Below are positions 33,860 to 45,300 of a stretch of 64,000 bases of DNA, in pieces. Under the pieces are notes generated by a model. The model saw only the letters and a program-made list of their open reading frames with translations, ran no database searches and was not told where the DNA came from. Both the position numbers and the translations under genes were made by a program. Position 1 is the stretch's first letter. Each line of letters opens with the position of its first letter. This DNA is from Gossypium raimondii (taxonomy: Eukaryota > Streptophyta > Magnoliopsida > Malvales > Malvaceae): the NCBI RefSeq assembly GCF_025698545.1, contig NC_068569.1, positions 20,770,001 through 20,834,000 on the forward strand, in the 5' to 3' direction.

Positions 33860-35194
33860 CTTGAATAACAAATTATGAGACTAAACATACTAAATTTGAT
33901 AGCATATATTTATGAATATACAAGGTATCACTTAACACATAAATTTCAGCCTGGGCATACAAATTCATAAATTTTGTTACATCTTAAACCATGTATCCTA
34001 CCATCCAAAATGAGTTAAGTACAAAGAGGAATACACACCAAATTAATACATTCATTACTCATACCTAATTTACTTAAGTTATATCATATCAAATCACCAT
34101 AGCAAAACATATTAAACATATCATAAATATACATATATAACAAGCAAATTATGCTCTTAAACTATGAAACATGATGCCTAACCTGAACTCATATTATAGC
34201 CGAATATGCATAATCCCAAACGTCATTTAAACTAAATTTATCAAAAGCATAAATACCAAACTTAACTAAAATGAATAAACCATTACTAAACAAACCAAAC
34301 ACAAGCATGGGGATTAGGCCATATTCACGTTGCTATTTATATGTACATGTTTCAAAACTAATCAAAAACATAATCAAACATATACACATTTAATTTAATA
34401 ACATCTAATCCATGCACATTCGAACATATAACTAATCTCATAGCCAAATCAACAAGTCCAAATCCACATGCATCACTTTTATTTACCTAACACAAGCTTA
34501 TACCGTAATCAAATATGCATAAGCATAAACTCCATCAAAAGAAGATAAGCCATTTTCACATGGCTATTAATTACATATACATATAATTGTTCCAAAATCA
34601 ACATTCTAGCTATGCTATACATGCCATATATTCAAAATTTACTTAGTAAAATACCGAAAGAAACTGTCGATAGTGTGATAGGATTTGCTGACGATCTCCG
34701 AGCTCGTAACGGCTTCAAAATCTATAAAACAAAGGTAAACAAGTACACACACAGAGTATGCTATTTAAAGCTTAGTAAGTCATAAGCATAAGCATGCATA
34801 TTAATTATGGCAAGTAACATTTAACTATTAAGGTTAAATTCACATAATTTACAATATAAAGATATCATTTACTACAAGGTCATACTTTGATCACATATAC
34901 AAGTTATATAGCCGAATGTAACCTTTCATAAATACATATAAATCTTTCACCTTTTACATCATAATTAACACCATAGGCCGAATCATATATATATATATAT
35001 ATATGTCCAAACATGTTAATTCAAAATTTATATTCATATACTTTAAATAATTCCAAGGAAACAACCTACCTTGTTTCCATATATACATTTAACTAACACA
35101 TACCTGAACATGTAATTCAATTTCACATCCGGTTTTTGCTTAACATTGCCCGTTGAACTGTTCGAAATTAAAAAAGATATGCGGATAGTCTGAA

Positions 35195-35325
35195 GGCTCG
35201 TACAATGCCACCGTCCCAGATGTGGTATTACATGTACTCACAGATCGATGCCACTGTCCCAGACAGGGTCTTACACAAAAACACAAATGGATGCCAACGT
35301 CCAGACATGGTCTTACACAAAACAT
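35195..35325. repeat. LTR-internal minisatellite of element B (3' LTR copy)
   Basis: Three ~45-bp units around GATGCCACTGTCCCAGACA-GGTCTTACAC. Each unit contains a small dyad (CTGTCCCAGACAG). The partner array lies at about 42835-42965. Confidence 0.7.
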
Positions 35326-36114
35326 ATATCGGAGATCCTATGTTATGACATATGTATCCTATCTATTCCTAGGGTTCGTACGGGGATTTCGGATATTGAA
35401 TATCGATCGAACCGAACTTGAAACATAATCCCTATCTCAATATTCACATTCGACCAAGGCATATATCAATTCAAATAATTCAGTTTATAACATATCATTT
35501 GTATATTCTCGAATTTAACAACATTTAAATGCTTATCGACTTACCTCGGATATCGACGAATGAAATTGACTAATTGACTTCTTTCGACTTCCCCCGGTCT
35601 AATTTCGTTTTCTTCGGTTCTTGATCTTAATCAAGCTTTCAACAATGGCCGAATCAAGCTAGGTTTCTCCCATTTTATTTCTTTAGTTTCGGCAAGTGAG
35701 AAAATATGATAATGGCTTTCATTTTTTTTGTTTTATTTTAACATATATTATCATTATTATTAGTTTACTAAATTAACATTTATATTAATAAACAAAACAC
35801 ATATATATATTAAGGTTACATTAGACTTTTGCCACCTACTAACTTACCTAGTGGGCTAATTGCATCATAAAACCTCTAAATTATAAAGACAACAACAATT
35901 AGGCACTTTCATATTTAACCATTAAATTTTCATTTTATGCGATCAAGCCCTTTTCTCAAAATTAAGCACACAAACAATAAAATAAATTAACGAAACTTTC
36001 ACACATGTAAATTCACACATAATTAACATAGAAAATAATATTAAATTATTTTTTAGACTCAAATTTGTGGTCCTGAAACCACTGTTCGATTAGGGTCAAA
36101 ATCGGGCTATTACA

Positions 36115-36128
36115 ACTCTCCCCCCTTT
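36115..36128 (-). other. Polypurine tract of element B, overlapping the pol stop codon
   Basis: On the - strand AAAGGGGGGAGAGT directly abuts the 3' LTR. The pol frame ends at a TAA on forward 36127-36129, so the stop codon overlaps the start of the purine tract and there is almost no 3' spacer. Confidence 0.8.
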
Positions 36129-37665
36129 AAGGATTTTTGTCCCCAAAAATCTTACCGGTGAATAGGTTTGAATAACGCTCTTTCATTGCATCCTCTGGCT
36201 CCCAAGTTGCTTCCTCAACTCCGTGCTTATGCCACAATACCTTAACTAAAAGAATTTTCTTATTTCACAATTCTTTAATCTCGCGAGCTAGAATGCAAAT
36301 CGAATCTTCTTCATATGTCATATCGGACTTAATCTCAATTTCTGTCGGACTAATCACATGTGAAGGATCGGATTGGTATCTATGGAGCACCGAAACATGG
36401 AACACATTGTGAATCTTTTCTAGTTCAGGTGGCAACAGTAGTCTATAAGCAACCGACCCAATACGCTCTATAATCTCATACGGTGTAATAAATCTCGAAC
36501 TTAATTTGCCTTTACGACCGAATCTGAGTATTTTCTTCCACGACGAGACTTTCAAAAACACTTTGTCCCCGATCTGAAACTCAATATCTTTATGTTTCAA
36601 GTCTGCATACGATTTCTGATGATCCGATGTTGTTTTCAGACTATCACGTATCACTTTTACTTTCTGTTCAGTCTCTTTAATCAAATCGACCCTACGTATC
36701 TTATTTTCACTGAGCTCAGTCCAATACAATGGTGTACGATATTTACGACTGTACAAAGCCTCGTAAGGTGCAATTTTGATGCTAGATTGAAAGCTATTAT
36801 TATATGCAAATTCAATCAAAGGTAAGTATCGTTCTCACGTACCTTCAAACTCGAGAATGCAACATCTCAACATATCCTCAAGTATTTGAATGATTTGTTT
36901 GGATTGACCATTTGTTTAAGAATGGAAAGTTTTGCTGAAGTGTAGTTTCGTTCCTAAAACATCTTGCAGTTTCTTCCAAAACCGCGATGTAAACCTCGGG
37001 TCTCTGTCCGAAACAATAGAAATAGGCACTCCATGCAACCTCACAATCTGAGAAACATACAATTCAACCAACTTATTAAGCGAATAATCTATACGAACCA
37101 GAAGAAAGTGTACCGATTTAGTCAATCTATCCACAATAACCCAGATTGCATTTTTCTTACTCGGAGTCAACGGTAAACCGGATTCAAAATTCGTCGTGAC
37201 TCTGTCCTATTTCCATTCCGGTATCATGATCGGCTAAAGTAATCCATAAGGTACCTGATGCTCGGCTTTTACTTGCTGGTAGACTAAACATTTCGAAACA
37301 AAGTCAGAAATATCCCGTTTCATACCATGCCACCAGTAAAGCTGTTTCAGATCATTATACATTTTTGTACTACCCAGATAAACAGATAACCGACTGCTAT
37401 GAGCTTCGTTCAAAATCATTTGAATTAATTCAGCATTTCTTGGAACACATATTTAGTTTCTGAACCTCAAACAATCATTAGCATCAACTCTCAACTCCGT
37501 TTCATCGCTCGATTCACATAGAGCTCGCTTTGCTAACAAATCATTATCAACTTTTTGAGCATCACAAATTCGTTGAACAAATAACGGTCTTGCTTTTAAT
37601 TCAACTATTATCGAATCATCATCAGACATAGCCATATGAGCATTCATTGCTCGCAAAGCAAACAA
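36127..37665 (-). pseudogene. pol: Integrase with C-terminal chromodomain of element B (broken)
   Basis: The zinc-binding part (37419-37234) reads EAHSSRLSVYLGSTKMY and WWHGMKRDISDFVSKCLVYQ; its second His and second Cys are replaced by Tyr. The DDE core (37170-36916) has [12 protein letters not shown] and [13 protein letters not shown]. After breaks, 36819-36265 holds the third catalytic area (IEFAYNNSFQSSIKIAPYEA) and KVFLKVSSWKKILRFGRKGK. Past one more stop the frame resumes with NKKILLVKVLWHKHGVEEAT then WEPEDAMKERYSNLF, a chromodomain of the type fused to chromovirus integrases. This module would guide insertion to particular chromatin. Confidence 0.86.
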
Positions 37666-37671
37666 TGATTT

Positions 37672-39065
37672 TCAACTTAAAGCATCAGCAACAACATTAG
37701 CCTTTCCCAGATGATAGTCAATTACAAGCTCGTAGTCTTTTAACAACTCTAACCATCGACGTTGTCTCAAATTCAGATCTTTCTGAGTCATCAAATATTT
37801 CAGGCTTTTGTGATCAGAATAAATATGACATCTCTCACCAAACAGGTAGTGGCTCCATATCTTCAATGCAAACACAATAGCTGTCAATTCCAGATCGTGT
37901 GTCAGATAGTTTTTTTTGTGCGGCTTTAGCTTTCTCGAGGCATAAGCTATGACCTTGCCTTTCTGCATCAAAACACAACCCAGACCACTCAAAGATGCAT
38001 CACTGTAAATGACAAATTCTTTACCCGATTCTAGCTGAACTAACACTAGAGCTTCGGTCAAAAGAGCTTTCAACTGATCGAAGCTTTTCTGACACTTTTT
38101 TGACCACTCGAACTTAACATCTTTCTGAAACAACTTTGTCATTGGTGTTGCGATCATAGAGAAACCTTTCACGAACCGTCTATAGTAACCAGCAAGTCTC
38201 AGAAAACTCTGAACTTTAGAGACATTTCTCAGAGGTTTCCAATCAAGTATAGCTGAAATTTTACTCGGATCAAACCGAATACCTGATGCTGATACAACAT
38301 GAACCAGAAAACTGACTTCGCGTAACCAGAACTCACATTTACTAAAATTTGTATACAACTGTTTATCTCGTAAAATCTATAACACAAGTCTCAGATGTTC
38401 GACAAGCTCAGTTTCATCATGGGAATGATCAAAATGTCATCTATGAATACTACCACAAATCGATCTAGATACTGCCTGAAGATCCGATTTATCAAATCCA
38501 TGAAAACAACAGGTTCATTAGTAAGTCCGAAAGGCATAACCAAAAACTCATAGTGTTCGTATCTTGTTCGGAAAGAAATATTTGGTACATCAGAATCTTT
38601 AACTCACAACTGATAGTAACCAGATCTCAAATCTATCTTCGAGAATACTGAAGCCCCTTTCAACTGATCAAATAAATCATCATTCCGTGGCAACGGATAT
38701 TTGTTCTTTATCGTCACCTTATTGAGTTGGCGATAGTCGATACAAATTCTCATAGTTCCATCTTTCTTTTTCACAAACAGAACTGGTGCTCCTCAAAGTG
38801 AGAAACTCGGTCGTGCAAAACCCTTATCTGTCAACTCTTGTAACTGAGCTTTCAATTTTTTTAATTCGGTCGGTGTCATTCTGTACGAAGCTATCAAAAT
38901 CGGATTCATCCCCACCACTAACTCAATCCTAAACTCTACCTCTCGTACCGGCGGCAAACCCAATAATTCTTCAGAAAACACATTCGGATATTCACACTCA
39001 ACTAGTACTGATTCAATCTTCTTATCGGTCACATATGCAAAGTAAGCTTCGCAACCTTTTCTCAC
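37672..39065 (-). pseudogene. pol: Reverse transcriptase / RNase H of element B (broken)
   Basis: Starts with YPNVFSEELLGLPPVREVEF and MTPTELKKLKAQLQELTDKG. After a stop the frame continues with [40 protein letters not shown] and, with further breaks, the catalytic [10 protein letters not shown] with paired Asp near 38430. The open piece 38358-37672 covers [20 protein letters not shown], the thumb region and RNase H ([53 protein letters not shown]). Family order and motifs are clear; at least three breaks prevent translation as one protein. Confidence 0.88.
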
Positions 39066-39286
39066 ATACTTCTAAGCTAACATCGAGGATATCACTGCCG
39101 ATAACCCATTCAGATTATTAGATTCAATCTGAATAATCTCATCATTCTGACACCGCAAATCAATAGTATTTCATTTACAGTTTACAACAGCATCATGCAC
39201 GGTTAACCAGTTCATACCCAAAATTATATCGAACTCGTTGAATGGTAATATCATCAAGTCAGCCAAAAAACATGAATCTCGAATCA

Positions 39287-39577
39287 TCAACGAAAATTCT
39301 TGCACACTTTGTTAACCAAAACACACCGACCCAGGAGGTTCGATACTTTAATTACAAACTCAGTAGACTCAACAGGCAAAGTCTTACTGGATACTAAAGT
39401 CTTACATACATATGAATGAGTCGAACCAGGATCAATCAATGCAATAACATTAGTATCATAGAGAGTGAAAGTACCAGTGATAACGTCTGGAGATGCATAG
39501 GCTCTAGCAGGTGCGCGAGCCTCAGATCTAATAGCTGTATCTTTGGTACCTCTCTGACTGCCACTCATATTACCCAT
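39287..39577 (-). pseudogene. pro: Aspartic protease of element B
   Basis: The open piece contains VITGTFTLYDTNVIALIDPG then STHSYV, the retropepsin active-site region. The catalytic triplet reads D-P-G in place of the usual D-S/T-G, a change that would impair activity. It continues into VESTEFVIKVSNLLGRCVLV. A stop follows before RT. Confidence 0.78.
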
Positions 39578-39589
39578 GTTTTTAGGTGG

Positions 39590-40738
39590 TCTACCTCTAG
39601 CTGCAGTGTTACCCGATCTCGTATTTTACACCAGATTTTGACCCGCTAACTCTGGGCACTCATGAATGAAATGATCCCTCGATCCACATTTAAAACAGGC
39701 TCAATCAAGCAATCTGTAATTGCTGGGATGTTTTTTACCACAATGTTCACACTCGGGTTGATTTGATCTGACATTACCCACACTAGCTATTGAGGTAGCT
39801 CTCGAGCTCATAGGTGGTCTATCTCGATCCCGTCGTGAATACCCCGCAGTACCTTTGAACGGCTAGTATCATCTCAGAACTTCTTTGATGTCAGCTGGAA
39901 TGACTTATTGAATGGTCTTTTACGTGAATCTCTAGCTTCAGAGTCAGCTTTTCTTTTCTCTTTCCCGAGCCTTCGGCTTTGCAAGCTCGCTCAACAAGTA
40001 CCACGAACTCTTTTATCTCAAGTATGCCAACTAACAATTTAATGTCTTCGTTCAGCCCATCTTCAAATCTTTTACACATTATAGCTTCGGTCGAAACACA
40101 CTCTCGGGCATACCGACTGAGTCTCGCAAATTTCCGCTTATACTCTATCACTGTCATCTGACCCTGTTTCAATTCAAGAAATTCCTTACATTTCTGATCA
40201 ATGAACCTCTGGCTGATGTATTTCTTACGGAACTCAGTCTGAAAGAATTCCCAAGTTACTCACTATTTTGGAACTACCGATACTAATGTATTCCACCAGT
40301 GATATGCAATGTCCTGTAGCAAAGATGTAGCACATTTTAAGCACTCGTTAGGGGTGTAAGACAACAAATCAAACACTCGAATAGTATTATCGAGCCAGAA
40401 TTTAGCTCACTCAGCATCATCATCATCATCAGTGGCTCTGAACTCTTCAGCCCCGTGTTTTCAGATTTTATCAACAGGAGGCTTAAGCAATCTCAACGGA
40501 TCACTCGCTTGAGGTATAGCAGGTACCGAAGATAGATTAGTCGGGGGTGGAGCTTGTTGTGCAACCGGATTAGTCCAGATATAATGAGTAAACCAGTCGT
40601 TCATCATTTGGTAAAAGGCTTGTTTAGCCTCTCCCTCCGGCTTACTCGAGGTCGGTCTAGAATCTACTGGCTTTGTCCTTTCGCAGAAGCAGGTGCTATA
40701 CTCTCAATATCATCAGCTACGGCTCTATCGGGATCCAT
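39590..40738 (-). pseudogene. gag: Gag of element B (broken)
   Basis: A likely start ATG at 40738 gives MDPDRAVADDIESIAPASA. Several in-frame stops and shifts follow. An open piece at 40172-39891 has MKQGQMTVIEYKRKFARLSR and YARECVSTEAIMCKRFEDGL, matching the gypsy gag capsid end. Near 39690-39655 a CX2CX4HX4C zinc knuckle (CFKCGSRDHFIHEC) is readable, with a preceding CEHCGKKH-like second motif. The protein would form particles and bind RNA if intact. Confidence 0.75.
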
Positions 40739-40860
40739 TACTATACGAAAACACATTTTCAGATGTTAGAAGTCATCACACTATCGCAGTATATAAAAAA
40801 TATGACATGTATAGCTACACCCACACGCGCTACGTTAGTCTTAGAATTGACTAAACCGTA

Positions 40861-40872
40861 GCTCTGATACCA
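40861..40872 (-). other. Primer-binding site (initiator tRNA-Met) of element B
   Basis: On the - strand TGGTATCAGAGC, complementary to the 3' end of plant initiator tRNA-Met, 6 nt inside the 5' LTR. This is the usual primer site for many gypsy and copia elements. Confidence 0.88.
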
Positions 40873-40878
40873 ATTAAA

Positions 40879-43753
40879 TGTAACACCCCTAACCCGTATC
40901 TGTCACCGGATTGGGGTTATGAGGCATTACCGGACACAACGCATATTTCAAGTTTAACATAACATATGAAACCTTTATAATAATACAAAACTGAATAATG
41001 CACTATATATATTTTATTATTATTATTATTATTTAAAAATAAACATATACTAAATGAAACAAATCAAGTATACCAAATGTGCATGCTTAAAAATCAATCC
41101 AAAGTACATATACTAACCATTCAAGCATAATAAAAGTGCACATTTTGCTATTACAACTAAATGAAAGTACACTATGTTTATTCAAACATATAATGATAAT
41201 TTAATAAATACTTTGATACTTAAGAATATACTTACTCTTATCATTTTAAAGAAATCATAACTTAAAATTAAAGACTAAGATAAAAATAACATATACAACA
41301 TTGAACATTTCAAAGAACCAAAAACATGCATTTTATCCAGCTACCAACTTGCACACATATTTATATATATACCATTAACCATTTTCGAATATCCATGTTT
41401 CATTATCACTACAAAACTAATTAAAACATATTCGGTCATTGTATAACTCTCAAACCATAGTCTATTTATGTCTTCATGAAATTAGCAAAACATATATATA
41501 TAACTTGAATAAAAATTATGAGACTAAACATACTAAATTTGCTAACATATATTTATGAATATACAAGGTATCACTTAACACATAAATTTCAGCCTGTGGC
41601 ATACAAATTCATAAATTTTATTTCATCTTGAACCATGTATCCTACCATCCAAAATGAGTTAAGTACAAAGCCGAATACACACAAATTAATACATTCATTA
41701 CTCATACCTATTTACTTAAGTTATATCATATCAAATCACCATAGCAAAACATACTAAACATATCATAAATATACATATATAACAAGCAAATTATGCACTT
41801 AAACTATGAAACATGATGCCTAACTTGAACTCATATTATAGCCAAATATGCATAATCCCAAACATCATTTCAACCAAATTTATTAAAAGCATAAAGACCA
41901 AACTTAACTAAAATGAATAAACCATTACTAAACAAACCAAACACAAGCATGGGGATTAAGCCATATTCACATAGCTATTTATGTGTACATGTTTCAAAAC
42001 TAATCAGAAACATAAGCAAACCTATACACATTCAATTTAATAACATCTAATCCATGCACATTCGAACATATAACTAATCTCATAGCCAAATCAACCAGTC
42101 TAAATCCATATGCATCACATTTATTTACCTATCACAAGCTTATATCGTAATCAAATATGCATAAGTATAAACTCCGTCAAAAGAAGATAAGCCATTTTCA
42201 CATGGCTATTGATTACATATGCATATAATTGTTCCAAAATCAACATTCTAGCTATGCTATACATCCCATATATTCAAAATTTATTTAGTAAAACACTGAA
42301 AGAAACTGTCGATAGTGTGATAGGCTTTGCTGACGATCCCCGAGCTCGTAACGGCTTCAAAATCTATAAAAAAAAAAGGTAAACAAGTACACACACATAG
42401 AGTAAGCTATTTAAAGCTTAGTAAGTCATAAGCATAAGCATGCATATTAATTATGGCAAGTAACATTTAACTATTAAGGTTAAATTCACATAATTTACAA
42501 TATAAAGATATCATTTACTACAAGGTCATACTTTGATCACATATACAAGTTATATAGCTGAATGTAACCTTTCATAAATACATATAAATCTTTCATCTTT
42601 GACATCATAATTAACACCATAGGCCAAATCATATATATATGTCCAAACATGTTAATTCAAAATTTATATTCATATACCTTAAATAATTCCAAGGAAACAA
42701 CCTACCTTGTTTCCATATATACATTTAACTAACACATACCTGAACATGTAATTCAATTTCACATCCAGTTTTCGCTTAACATTGCCTGTTGAACTGTTTG
42801 GAATTAAAAAGGATACGCGGATAGTCGAAAGGCTCGTACAATGCCAACGTCCTAGACGTGATCTTACATGTAATCACAGATCGATGCCACTGTCCTAAAC
42901 AGGGTCTTACAGGAAAACACAAATCAATGCCAACGTCCCAGACGTGGTTTTACACAAAAACACATATCGGAAATCTTATGTCATGACATATGTATCCTAT
43001 CTATTCATAGGGTTCGTACGGGGCTTTTAGATATTGAATATCGATCGAATCGAACTTGAAACATAATCCCTATCTCAATATTCATATTCGGCCAAGGCAT
43101 ATATCAATTCAAATAATTCAGTTTATAACATATCATTTGTATATTCTCGAATTTAACAACATTTAAATGCTTATCGACTTACCTCGGATATCAATGGACG
43201 AAATCGACTAATTGACTACTTTCGAATTCCCCCAATCTAATTTCGTTTTCTTCGGTTCTTGATCTTAATCAAGCTTTCAACAATGGCCGAATCAAGCTAG
43301 GTTTCTCCCTTTTTATTTCTTTAGTTTCGGCAAGTGAGAAAAGATGATAATGGCTTTCATTTTTTTTTGTTTTATTTTAACATACATTATCATTATTATT
43401 AGTTTACTAAATTAACCTTTATATTAATAAACAAAACACATATATATATTAAGGTTACATTAGACTTCTGCCACCCACTAACTTACATAGTGGGCTAATT
43501 GCATCATAAAACCTCTAAATTATAAAGACAACAACAATTAGGCACTTTCATATTTAACCATTATATTTTTATTTTACGCGATTAAGCCCTTTTCTCAAAT
43601 TAAGCACACAAACAATAAAATAAATTCACGAAACTTTCACACATATAAATTCACACATAATTAACACAAAAAGTAATATTAAAATATTTTTTAGACTCGG
43701 ATTTGTAGTCCCGAAACTACTGTTTCGTTTAGGGTCAAAATCGGGCTATTACA
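40879..43753 (-). repeat. 5' LTR of element B
   Basis: 2875 bp, adjacent to the primer site, so it is the 5' LTR for the - strand element. It aligns along its length with 33203-36114; differences are scattered substitutions plus length changes in TA/TTA microsatellites and short indels. Confidence 0.9.
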
Positions 43754-44154
43754 GTTAACCCCTTTTTAGGCAAGGTGAGGCCTGAAACGGTGACCCTTAA
43801 AATGAGAGTCTTAAAAAAAGCAAAGGTTGACTAGCCTTAACCTATTAAAAAGTAAAGGTTAATGTAAGCACAAAATGCTTGAAAAAGCAATGTCTTGCAA
43901 AGGCAAATTTTATGCGATTTTGTCAATAAAATGCAGTTTCATTCAACTTAAGAAATACTTGAAAACTTATAGAAAATGACACTTAAGAAACAGTTGGATC
44001 ATTTTACTATTGGAAGTCTTCTAAAATTTCTTGGTTGTGCATGTTGGGAACATTTATTTGGCAATGACATGGCTTATTTTTCTGATTTCCATAGATAACA
44101 CCAAAATTTTCATTCATGATGAGCTGTCAAAAGTACGAAGTGGTTCACATGAAG

Positions 44155-45300
44155 TGTAACGACTCGGTTTTTAGTGGTGTTAGTAAATATGATTTCAGGA
44201 CCTCATTTTCGTAAACCAAATGAAGTCCATAAATATTAAATGGGGGTATTTACAGAGTTAATATATTGCTTAATTGAAAAATGTCTAAGTGATTTAGTTG
44301 AAATTGTGAGTAATTTTTGCTTAGGGACAAAATAGTAAAAGTTTAATCATTATAAATTTTTAATAAGATTAAGACCTTGGGGCTTAAATAACATTTTCAA
44401 ATGATTAAAATAAACCTATTTTAAATAGATGGTGAATGTCATTAACATTGATTAATTAAGGATTAAGACATAAGTAAGTAAGATTAAACTAATTAATCAT
44501 GATTAATTATAAATTAACCATGGTATATAAGTGAAAATAAGTGAAGAAAGCCATCATCTTCTCCATTTCATAACCGTCCACCATAGCAAAGGAAAAGAAG
44601 TAAGCTTCAAACCTATTTTGACATTTGGTCTTTAATTACAACTAATGACAACACTGAACAGTCAAGAGGGAAAAGAAAAGTAAAAATTGTCGATGAGTGA
44701 CACGCGAAACCTTGGTTGTACTTTTATGATTCGAGATATAAATATTTTTATTGTGTATGCATACTTATTGATTGATGAGTCCTTATGATGAACCTATTGT
44801 GATAATATAAGATGTTTTGATTTATTTGCTATGGTTAAGATTGAATGTCGAAACATGAACTTAATTGAATAGAATAGAAAGTAGTATGATTTAGCTGATA
44901 AACGATAATTGGTATGAAATTGAGTTGAAATATGCTATGTATATGATAGATTGATGATAAATTGTGAATAATGTAATGTAAATTGAACATTAATACCCTA
45001 TTAACTAGTCAGGTTGAGTCGAATATAGTTAGTTTGCCATAGGATTAGATTGTGTACGGGTTTATGTGCTTACGCTCTAGGATGCACTTGGTGTGCCAGG
45101 ATGCGCTTCGAGCGCCAGTATGCACTTTACATGTCAGTTTCCCTTGCTTGGTTTTTCTATTAATGCACTTCAGTGCCAGTTTGGCATCTTGGTTGGATAA
45201 TCCGTATATTTGTCCGAATCCCGAGTTAGGTTAATAGGGATCATTAATAATAAGTTTGATAACTTATATCAAAACAAAGTAATATGATGCTTGCGTTTTT
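44155..45300. mobile_element. Truncated gypsy-type LTR fragment
   Basis: Begins TGTAACGACTCGG-like at about 44156, a frequent plant gypsy LTR start. It runs through TTAAGGATTAAGACATAAG, TGCACTTGGTGTGCC/TGCGCTTCGAGCGCC repeats (45080-45190), and GAGTTAGGTTAATAGGGATC near 45223, which parallels the GAGTTAATAGGGATTA box of fragment D. No matching end or target duplication was found, so it is a 5'-end fragment. Confidence 0.5.

Larger units (their letters stand above)
33203..36114 (-). repeat. 3' LTR of element B
   Basis: 2912 bp. It is longer than its partner mainly because of an expanded TA microsatellite at 33809-33858 and another at 34987-35004. It contains the family minisatellite at about 35195-35325. 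Confidence 0.9.
33203..43753 (-). mobile_element. Chromovirus-type Ty3/gypsy retrotransposon 'B' (complete structure, decayed coding)
   Basis: A 10551-bp element on the - strand, bounded by a perfect 5-bp duplication GTTAA (33198-33202 and 43754-43758). LTRs of about 2.9 kb begin TGTAACACCCCTAACCC and end CGGGCTATTACA. Inside the right LTR is a primer site for initiator tRNA-Met, and inside the left LTR a clear purine tract. The internal region holds gag-protease-RT-RNase H-integrase and a C-terminal chromodomain, which places it among chromoviruses (probably the Tekay/Del group given the long LTRs). Coding frames are broken by many stops. It is related to solo LTR A. Confidence 0.92.

Noticed and set aside
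33638..33871. Ile/Tyr repeat open frame
   Set aside because: Translation of TA microsatellites.
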